DNA of 13,266 nt from Pseudomonadota bacterium (lineage in GTDB: Bacteria > Myxococcota_A > Polyangia > Polyangiales > Ga0077539): the NCBI GenBank assembly GCA_023428035.1, contig JAEYZO010000915.1:1-13266 (forward strand), in the 5' to 3' direction. Both the position numbers and the translations under genes were made by a program. The notes beneath the pieces are model-generated. The model saw only the letters and a list, made by a program, of their open reading frames with translations, ran no database searches and was not told where the DNA came from. How positions within the stretch are numbered: the stretch's first letter is position 1; every line of letters starts with the position of its first letter. Below are positions 8,557-13,266 of this stretch, in pieces.

Positions 8557-8603
8557 CCTCGGTTCGGCGCGGGGAGAGATCGCCCCGCGCCGAGGCGCCG
8601 AGG
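8557..8603 (-). terminator. Strong intercistronic hairpin after clpP
   Basis: TCGGCGCGGGG (8564-8574) pairs perfectly with CCCCGCGCCGA (8583-8593) around an 8-nt loop. An outer arm, CCTCGG (8557-8562) with CCGAGG (8598-8603), adds six pairs across a small internal loop. It begins one nucleotide after the clpP stop codon. There is no T-run on the transcribed strand, so intrinsic termination is unproven. It could instead stabilise the 3' end of tig-clpP mRNA or lower clpX read-through. Together with the possible clpX promoter next to it, it suggests separate clpX expression. Confidence 0.5.
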
Positions 8604-8604
8604 T

Positions 8605-9219
8605 TCAACGGCGCTGCGCGTCCTTGCGGCTGGTCACGACCTCGTCGACGAGGCCGTAGTCCTTCGCCTCCTCGGCGCCCATGTAGTAGTCGCGCTCGGT
8701 GTCCCGTCGGATGCGCTCCGCGGTCTGGCCGGTGTGCTTGATGTAGATCTCGGTGAGCCGCGCGCGCAGGTGCAGGATCTCCTTCGCGTGGATCTCGATG
8801 TCCGAGGCCTGCCCCCGCACGCCGCCGAGCGGCTGGTGGATCAGGATGCGCGCGTTGGGCAGCGCGAGCCGACGCCCCTTCGCCCCCGCGCAGAGCAGCA
8901 CCGACGCCATCGAGGCCGCCATGCCCAGGCACAGCGTGCTCACCGGGCAGCGGATGTATTGCATGGTGTCGTAGATCGCGAGCCCGGCGGTGATCACGCC
9001 GCCCGGGCTGTTGATGTACATCATGATCTCTTTGTCGGGGTCTTCGCTCTCCAGGTAGAGGAGCTGCGCGATGATGATGTTCGCGACGTCGTCGTTCACC
9101 TCGGTGCCGAGGAAGACGATCCGGTCCTTGAGGAGCCGCGAGAAGATGTCCCACGAGCGCTCGCCGCGGTGGGTGGTCTCGATGACCTGCGGGTACGGAA
9201 TGAAGCTCGACGGCCGCAT
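8605..9219 (-). CDS. clpP: ClpP serine protease, proteolytic subunit of ClpXP
   Basis: The 204-residue protein has the usual ClpP length. ClpP forms a double heptameric chamber that hydrolyses polypeptides delivered by ClpX. The catalytic triad is S103 in GMAASMAS (99-106), H128 in LIHQP and D177 in TERDYYM. The SPGG segment (71-74) and GLVD (189-192) are typical. The position after the Ser-Met pair is Ala where the family often has Gly. Residues before about 14 may be a short propeptide, as in E. coli, but the cleavage site cannot be fixed by eye. The start at 9219 is set by GGAGG 8 nt upstream, directly after the tig stop. The 13-nt gap to tig indicates one operon and probable translational coupling. 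Confidence 0.98.
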   Translation of the reverse strand: MRPSSFIPYPQVIETTHRGERSWDIFSRLLKDRIVFLGTEVNDDVANIIIAQLLYLESEDPDKEIMMYINSPGGVITAGLAIYDTMQYIRCPVSTLCLGMAASMASVLLCAGAKGRRLALPNARILIHQPLGGVRGQASDIEIHAKEILHLRARLTEIYIKHTGQTAERIRRDTERDYYMGAEEAKDYGLVDEVVTSRKDAQRR

Positions 9220-9225
9220 CGCTTA

Positions 9226-9235
9226 GTCCTCCTCA
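9226..9235 (-). promoter_or_regulatory. clpP ribosome site overlapping the tig stop
   Basis: The minus strand reads TGAGGAGGAC. The TGA (9233-9235) ends tig, and GAGGAGG starts within it, with GGAGG 8 nt before the clpP ATG. A ribosome ending on tig would sit on the clpP site, favouring coupled translation. Confidence 0.8.
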
Positions 9236-10507
9236 GGCGCCCTGCGCCGCCTCGGCGGGGGCGTCGGTGATCGTGGCCTTCGACAGCACAAAGGCCAGCA
9301 CCTTGTCCTCGAGCACGCTGCTCACGAGCAGGTCTCGCTTCTGACCCTCGCGGTACTCCACCCGCAGGCGCTGCACCGCGCGGCCGGTCTCCCTCGACAT
9401 CTCCTCGAGCTTGGCGTTGAGGTCGGCGTCGGTCACGAGGAGGTTGTTCCTGCGCGCGAGCTCCGTGAGGAGGAGCCCCGCCCTCACCCGATCCTCGGCC
9501 TCGGAGCGGACCTTGTCCTCCTCGACCGGCGCCCCGCCCGAGGAGAGCCGCAGCTCGCGCCGCACCTGCTCCATCACCTGCGTCGTGAGCGACGGCGGCG
9601 CCGCCACGGGGTTCGCCTTCACCAGCGCCTCGATGGCGTCGTTCTTCAGCTCGTCGTCCGAGCGCTCCTTCGCGGCGCGCTCGAGCTCGGCGCGCACCGA
9701 GGTCTTGAAGGCCCCGAGGTCCTCGTGCCCGAGGTCCTTCGCGAACTCGTCGTCGACGTCCGGGAGCACCTTCTCCTGGATGGCGGTGACGGTCACCTTC
9801 AGCGTCACGGCCTTGCCCGCGAGCTCCGCCTGACGGTGCGTGTCGGGGAAGTTCACCTCGACGTCCTTGGTCTCGCCCACCGAGGCGCCCTCGAGCGCCG
9901 CCTCGATCTCAGGGAGGAGCGTGCCGCGGCCCACCTCGGCGGTGCGACCCCGCGCGGCGAACTCGGCCTTCGCCTCGCCGTCGACCACCACGTCGAGGTC
10001 GAAGGTCACGGTGGCGGGGGCCTTCGCGGCGCGCGGGGGCTCCGGCGTGCGGAGCGTCGCGTGCTCGTCGCGGCGGCGCTCGATCACCTTGGCCACGTCG
10101 TCGTCCGACACGGGGTAGCTCTTGCGCGAGAGCGAGAGCGCGCCGCAGTCGATGGACTCGATGTCGGGCCGAACCTCGACGAGGGCGACGTAGCTCCAGT
10201 CGTCGGACTTGAAGAGGTCGCCGCTCGGCTCGACCTTCGGCAGCGCGACGGCCTCGAGGCGGTTCTCCTGCATCGCCGTCGGGAGGGTCTCGTCGACGAG
10301 CTTCTGCAGCACGTCGCTCACCACCCGGACGCCGAAGTACTGCTTCAGCACGCCGCGAGGCACCTTGCCAGGGCGGAAGCCCTTGATGCGCGCGGTGCGG
10401 TTCAGGTCGCCGTAGGCCTTGTCGAGGGCCGACGAGACCTTCTCCTTCGGGAGCGACACGAGGAGCGAGACTTCGACCGGGGATACGCGCGAGACCGTGA
10501 CCTGCAT
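9233..10507 (-). CDS. tig: Trigger factor, ribosome-bound chaperone and prolyl isomerase
   Basis: The 424-residue protein is trigger factor, which binds at the ribosomal exit tunnel and shields nascent chains. The ribosome-docking signature GFRPGKVP is at 43-50. The FKBP-like isomerase domain spans about 160-247 (ATVTFDLDVVVDGE through VTAIQEKVLPD) and is rather divergent, so isomerase activity may be weak. The helical chaperone arms run from about 248 to 412, and an Ala-rich tail follows. The start at 10507 gives the family N-terminus (MQVTVSRVSPVEV). The open frame continues upstream to 11032, but only through HNH-gene antiframe sequence. CTGAGAGG lies 12 nt before the ATG and may be partly hidden in a small hairpin. 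A good promoter lies at 10554-10581. clpP follows 13 nt after the stop. Confidence 0.98.
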   Translation of the reverse strand: MQVTVSRVSPVEVSLLVSLPKEKVSSALDKAYGDLNRTARIKGFRPGKVPRGVLKQYFGVRVVSDVLQKLVDETLPTAMQENRLEAVALPKVEPSGDLFKSDDWSYVALVEVRPDIESIDCGALSLSRKSYPVSDDDVAKVIERRRDEHATLRTPEPPRAAKAPATVTFDLDVVVDGEAKAEFAARGRTAEVGRGTLLPEIEAALEGASVGETKDVEVNFPDTHRQAELAGKAVTLKVTVTAIQEKVLPDVDDEFAKDLGHEDLGAFKTSVRAELERAAKERSDDELKNDAIEALVKANPVAAPPSLTTQVMEQVRRELRLSSGGAPVEEDKVRSEAEDRVRAGLLLTELARRNNLLVTDADLNAKLEEMSRETGRAVQRLRVEYREGQKRDLLVSSVLEDKVLAFVLSKATITDAPAEAAQGA

Positions 10508-10510
10508 GTG

Positions 10511-10526
10511 TGAGAACCGCCTCTCA
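10511..10526 (-). promoter_or_regulatory. Small hairpin covering the tig ribosome site
   Basis: TGAGA and TCTCA form a 5-bp perfect stem with a 6-nt loop, ending 3 nt before the tig ATG. The purine-rich ribosome site GAGAGG falls in one arm and the loop. It could modulate tig translation, for instance by temperature, but a 5-bp stem is weak. Confidence 0.3.
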
Positions 10527-10553
10527 GACCGGGTGGGAAAATCGAGGGGCGGG

Positions 10554-10581
10554 ACTCTATCGGCGCGCCCATCGCTGTCAA
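10554..10581 (-). promoter_or_regulatory. Sigma-70-type promoter of tig
   Basis: The minus strand has a perfect -35 box TTGACA (10576-10581), a 16-bp spacer and TAGAGT (10554-10559), four of six matches to TATAAT. It lies in the 86-bp gap between the HNH stop and the tig start, one of the few AT-richer spots in the window. The start site would fall near 10547, leaving a leader of about 40 nt. It would let tig-clpP be expressed independently of the upstream Rieske-cytochrome-HNH genes. Confidence 0.65.
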
Positions 10582-10593
10582 GGCGACGTCGCG

Positions 10594-11067
10594 TCACCAG
10601 CGACGTCTTCCGCGGCCGCGCGAGAGCCTCGGCGCGTCGACGGCCCGAGGGGCCTCTTCGAGCGACGGCTCGGGCGCGTCGGCCGCGTCGGGGTGGGGCG
10701 GCAGCGCGATCCACGGCGGGGGCTCGCGCAGGCGCTCGGACTTCTTCGCGCGCAGGCGCTCGATCATCGCCTCGAGGTCGGGGTCTCCCCTGGGCTTGTG
10801 GTCGTGGCGTACGCCCTTGGCGCCGTTGCACCGGCCGCACGCGAGCGCGAGGTTGTCGAGCGCGTCGGCGCCGCCCCGACCGCGAGGCACGATGTGCTCC
10901 AGCGTGGCGCGCAGCGCGCGGTCGCCCTCGGCGGTCACCACGAGCTGCGCGTTGCAGTGCACGCAACGCCCCGCGAAGGCGGCCCTGCCCTGGAACTCCG
11001 CGGGCGAGAAGGTCGCGTCGGTCGCGACGCACCAGAGCATCTGGGCGCGGTGCCGCGCGCGAGACAT
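10594..11067 (-). CDS. Small HNH nuclease-like protein
   Basis: The 157-residue protein has an HNH fold with structural zinc cysteines. CVHC (35-38) is followed by LEHIVPRGRGG (56-66) with catalytic H58, then DNLALACGRCNGAKG (71-85) with N72, C77, C80, N81 and K84. The third position is Asn rather than His, the HNN variant common in this family. HNH proteins usually cut or nick DNA with a metal ion, but the target here is unknown. The C-terminal part (about 92-157) is Pro-, Glu- and Arg-rich and looks disordered. The start at 11067 overlaps the cytochrome stop by one base (TGATG), and GGGAG lies 10 nt upstream. A longer open frame to 11292 runs inside the cytochrome gene. An in-frame ATG at 11040 is a second option. 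No intron, intein or repeat flanks it, so a homing role is not indicated. The gene is coupled to respiratory genes upstream, with no obvious link in function. Confidence 0.85.
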   Translation of the reverse strand: MSRARHRAQMLWCVATDATFSPAEFQGRAAFAGRCVHCNAQLVVTAEGDRALRATLEHIVPRGRGGADALDNLALACGRCNGAKGVRHDHKPRGDPDLEAMIERLRAKKSERLREPPPWIALPPHPDAADAPEPSLEEAPRAVDAPRLSRGRGRRRW

Positions 11068-12848
11068 CAGCCGCCGTCTCCCGTGGTCGACCCCGCGTCG
11101 CCCTCTCCCGCCGGGGTCGGCGGAGGCGGGGGCGACATCACCGTCGGCGCGGGCCTCGCGCGCAGCGAGCGCGTGAAGTCGATCACTCGCTCGAGGTCGG
11201 CGGGGCTGAGCCGCTCCCTGAACGAGGGCATGTGGTTGCGCGCGCCGTAGTTGCGCGGCGACGCGGGCTCGATCAACTGTGATCGGATCCACGCGCGGGA
11301 GCCCCAGCCGTCGAGGTCTGGCGCGTCGCGCTCGCTCGCCTCGGTCTCGCTGGTGTCGCCGGCGCCCTGGTGACAGACCGTGCAGCGCCGGTGGTAGATC
11401 TCGCTCCCCGTGGCCGCGAGGGCCGCGTCGGCGGGGGGGTCACCCTCCTCGACGCCCTGGCTGTAGAGCCACTCGCTCACCGCGCGCACGCCCTCCTCAC
11501 GCAGCCGCCGGAGCTGCGGCGGCATGTCGTGGATCTCCGTGGCCCCGAAGAGCTCGGGGTGGTCGGGCCAGGTCACCACCGCGGCGGCCCAGCCGCGCGA
11601 GCCGAAGCCGTCGAGGCGGGGGCCGCGTCGCTGGCGGCTCATGCCCTCGACCGCGTGGCAGGTGCCGCAGTGCTGCGCGAAGAGCTCCCCCGGTCGAACG
11701 CGAGGGTCGTTGCGCACCATGTCGAGGGGGCCCTCGACGGAGACCCCGGCCCTCGCGAGCTCCCTCGCCCGCGCGGCGCGGCGGGCCTCGCTCGACTTCG
11801 CGGCGACGTACTCGGGGTCGGCGCGGGAGGCGTAGTGCTTCACCCCGAGCCAGCCCGCGGTCGCGACGACGACCGCTAGCGGGAGGTACACCACCGCCCG
11901 CAGCGCGCGGCCGCGGCCCTCGGCGTCGGTGTATGGGAGCGCGGCCACCCACGCGAGGATCAGCCCTGGCGCCGCTACGGTGCCGAAGAACTGCGCCGGC
12001 CCTGAGAGCTCTCGGAGGAGCTGCGACAGCGGCGCGAAGTACCACTCGGGCTCGGCGTGGTACTGGCTCTGCGGGTCGGCGGGGGCGTCGAGGGGCGCGC
12101 CGAAGCGACGCGCGAGGTAGAGCACCGCGGCCACCGCGACGAGCGACGCGACGGCGTCGCGCGCGGCCTGCCTCGGCCACCACGACTCCGCGCCCTCGCC
12201 GCGGCCGAGGCCGTGGTGGCGGAGCATCACGTAGCGGAGCCTGAGGAGCACCGCGAGCAGCGCGGGGAGCGCGACGACGTGCAGGGTGAAGAAGCGGGAG
12301 AGGGTGAGCGTGCCGTAGCGGGGCCCGCCGAGGAGCATCCCGCGGAGCCAGGGGCCGACGCCCGGCACCGAGCCCATGATCCCGGTCTCGACGCGGGAGG
12401 ACCAGTAGCCGCGCTGGTCCCACGCGAGGGGGAAGCCCGTGATGTTCATCGCGAGCACGAGGCCGCCGATGGCGAGCGCGGCCCACCACATCGCGGCCCT
12501 GGGTCGACGGTGCTCGCCGTCGAGGAGCACGCGCAGCGCGTGGAGGCCCATCACCAGCACCAGCGCGTGGGAGGCGAAGTGGTGGACGCCCCGCACGACC
12601 GCGCCCCAGGGCGCGACCTCTTGCAGGTACCAGGTCGACGACCACGCGGTCTGCGTCGAGGGCGAGTACACGGTCATCATCGCCACGCCGGTGACGACCT
12701 CGACGAAGAGCAGCGCGACGAAGACCGCGCCCAGGGCGTAGCGCCAGCGCGCGCCGCCGTACACGGGTGTCGCGAGCCAGCGGCCGAGGGACGACACCCA
12801 GCCCGTCGCCGCGTCGAGGCGGTCGAGGGATCGCTGCCAGAGGGACAT
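11067..12848 (-). CDS. Cytochrome b fused to a tandem diheme cytochrome c
   Basis: The 593-residue protein joins the membrane core of a bc-type quinol oxidase complex to two c-type haem domains. Seven hydrophobic helices are visible (about 38-60, 88-107, 118-137, 186-208, 231-247, 286-304, 316-334). Helix B has H89 and H103, 14 apart. Helix D has H190, but the expected second ligand 15 residues on is R205. The quinol-site motif PEWY is at 267-270. Seven helices place the C-terminus on the periplasmic side, as the c domains need. Haem c sites are CGTCH (394-398) and CTVCH (489-493), with likely axial M442 and M540. A Pro/Gly tail ends the protein. The two c domains repeat LDGFGSRGW / LDGWGSRAW. 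The start at 12848 is favoured by GAGGAGGG 9 nt upstream; the open frame to 12902 overlaps the Rieske gene. The electron acceptor is not evident. Confidence 0.93.
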   Translation of the reverse strand: MSLWQRSLDRLDAATGWVSSLGRWLATPVYGGARWRYALGAVFVALLFVEVVTGVAMMTVYSPSTQTAWSSTWYLQEVAPWGAVVRGVHHFASHALVLVMGLHALRVLLDGEHRRPRAAMWWAALAIGGLVLAMNITGFPLAWDQRGYWSSRVETGIMGSVPGVGPWLRGMLLGGPRYGTLTLSRFFTLHVVALPALLAVLLRLRYVMLRHHGLGRGEGAESWWPRQAARDAVASLVAVAAVLYLARRFGAPLDAPADPQSQYHAEPEWYFAPLSQLLRELSGPAQFFGTVAAPGLILAWVAALPYTDAEGRGRALRAVVYLPLAVVVATAGWLGVKHYASRADPEYVAAKSSEARRAARARELARAGVSVEGPLDMVRNDPRVRPGELFAQHCGTCHAVEGMSRQRRGPRLDGFGSRGWAAAVVTWPDHPELFGATEIHDMPPQLRRLREEGVRAVSEWLYSQGVEEGDPPADAALAATGSEIYHRRCTVCHQGAGDTSETEASERDAPDLDGWGSRAWIRSQLIEPASPRNYGARNHMPSFRERLSPADLERVIDFTRSLRARPAPTVMSPPPPPTPAGEGDAGSTTGDGG

Positions 12849-12853
12849 CCGGC

Positions 12854-13266
12854 TCAGCCCTCCTCGACGCGCTCGGCGGCCCCCAGGCGGAACTGCTTCC
12901 ACTGCACCGCGACCGCGCCGCGCTCGACGCGCACGGGCAACGGGTCGAGGCCGCGCGGGGAGGGGCCCGCGAGCGCCGCGCCCGAGTCCGCGAAGCGGCT
13001 CACGTGGCAGGCGCAGAAGAACTCAGCGCCGCGACGCTCGATCAAGCATCCCAGGTGTGGACACACCGCGGAGAACGCCCTGACCTCGTCGCCCTCACCG
13101 CGCAGCAGCCACGCCGACCCCACCCGGCGCCGCGGGCTCACGCTCCACGCGTCGCGCTCTGCGCCCTCGATCGTGACCAGCGTCGGCGCCCCACGCTCGA
13201 GCTGCGCCAGGCGCGCGACCACGAACCACGCCCCCTCGCTCCTCGCCGCGCCGGGCAGCGCGCGGT
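12854..13266 (-). CDS. Rieske iron-sulfur protein, 5' end beyond the window
   Basis: The frame is open from the window edge to the TGA at 12854-12856. A GTG at 13222 is in frame, but the sequence before it (RALPGAARSEGAWF) reads as ordinary protein, so the true start with a membrane anchor or Tat signal is probably outside. Counting from that GTG, the 2Fe-2S site is CPHLGC (54-59) and CACH (70-73). C54, H56, C70 and H73 bind the cluster, and C59 and C72 form the usual disulfide. The position after H73 is Val where most Rieske proteins have Gly (CPCHGS), while the following Ser75 is kept. The protein passes electrons from quinol oxidised at cytochrome b to a c-type haem on the outer face of the membrane. 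It precedes the cytochrome b-c gene by 5 nt, so the two form one operon and complex. Confidence 0.92.
   Translation of the reverse strand, partial: RALPGAARSEGAWFVVARLAQLERGAPTLVTIEGAERDAWSVSPRRRVGSAWLLRGEGDEVRAFSAVCPHLGCLIERRGAEFFCACHVSRFADSGAALAGPSPRGLDPLPVRVERGAVAVQWKQFRLGAAERVEEG
12858..12865 (-). promoter_or_regulatory. Ribosome site of the cytochrome b-c gene
   Basis: GAGGAGGG on the minus strand lies 9 nt before the ATG at 12848, inside the last codons of the Rieske gene. This supports the chosen start over the longer frame to 12902 and suggests coupled translation. Confidence 0.75.

Noticed and set aside
10508..11032. N-terminal extension of trigger factor
   Set aside because: The frame is open, but it runs through the HNH gene and the promoter region. 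Family N-terminus, ribosome site and length all support 10507.
10594..11067. HNH gene as part of a mobile intron, intein or insertion element
   Set aside because: No interrupted host gene, terminal repeats, target duplication or second mobile gene is visible. The gene is neatly fitted into an operon.

Overview
The window is very GC-rich (roughly 70% or more by eye), with strong third-position GC bias and long spurious antisense reading frames. The gene content suggests a myxobacterium or another former deltaproteobacterium: a eukaryote-like Ser/Thr kinase with an HRDV-type catalytic loop, a lipoprotein with a possible C2-like domain, a Pro-rich protein with paired C-terminal membrane helices, and a tig-clpP-clpX-lon cluster. 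This is inferred from gene style; no rRNA or marker phylogeny is present.

Left part (1-4129): three plus-strand genes and one minus-strand gene. They are the 3' end of a Pro-rich two-helix membrane protein, a zinc-free medium-chain quinone oxidoreductase (minus strand, overlapping the previous gene tail to tail by 15 bp), a 525-residue lipoprotein whose start lies 28 bp from the oxidoreductase start, and a soluble Ser/Thr kinase. Gene packing is extreme: the kinase and the next minus-strand gene converge with only 5 bp between stops.

Right part (4135-13266): everything is on the minus strand, so transcription runs from right to left. The order is Rieske iron-sulfur protein (5' end beyond the window), a cytochrome b fused to a tandem diheme cytochrome c, a small HNH nuclease, trigger factor, ClpP, ClpX, Lon, tRNA-Val(UAC) and a small DUF697-like protein. 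Rieske, cytochrome and HNH are tightly coupled (5-nt gap, then a 1-nt stop/start overlap). A promoter with a perfect TTGACA -35 box precedes tig, so the proteostasis block can be expressed separately from the respiratory block. Hairpins or palindromes sit between clpP and clpX, between clpX and lon, and between lon and the tRNA.

Functionally, the right part joins a quinol-oxidising Rieske/cytochrome b complex with an all-in-one b-c-c subunit to the nascent-chain chaperone and ATP-dependent protease set. The most unusual feature is in the cytochrome: the second haem-ligating histidine of helix D is arginine (R205, codon CGC), which would leave the n-side haem without one axial ligand. The diheme tail appears to be an internal duplication. 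No CRISPR array, insertion sequence, phage gene or integration site was seen. No gene-free stretch exceeds about 160 bp.
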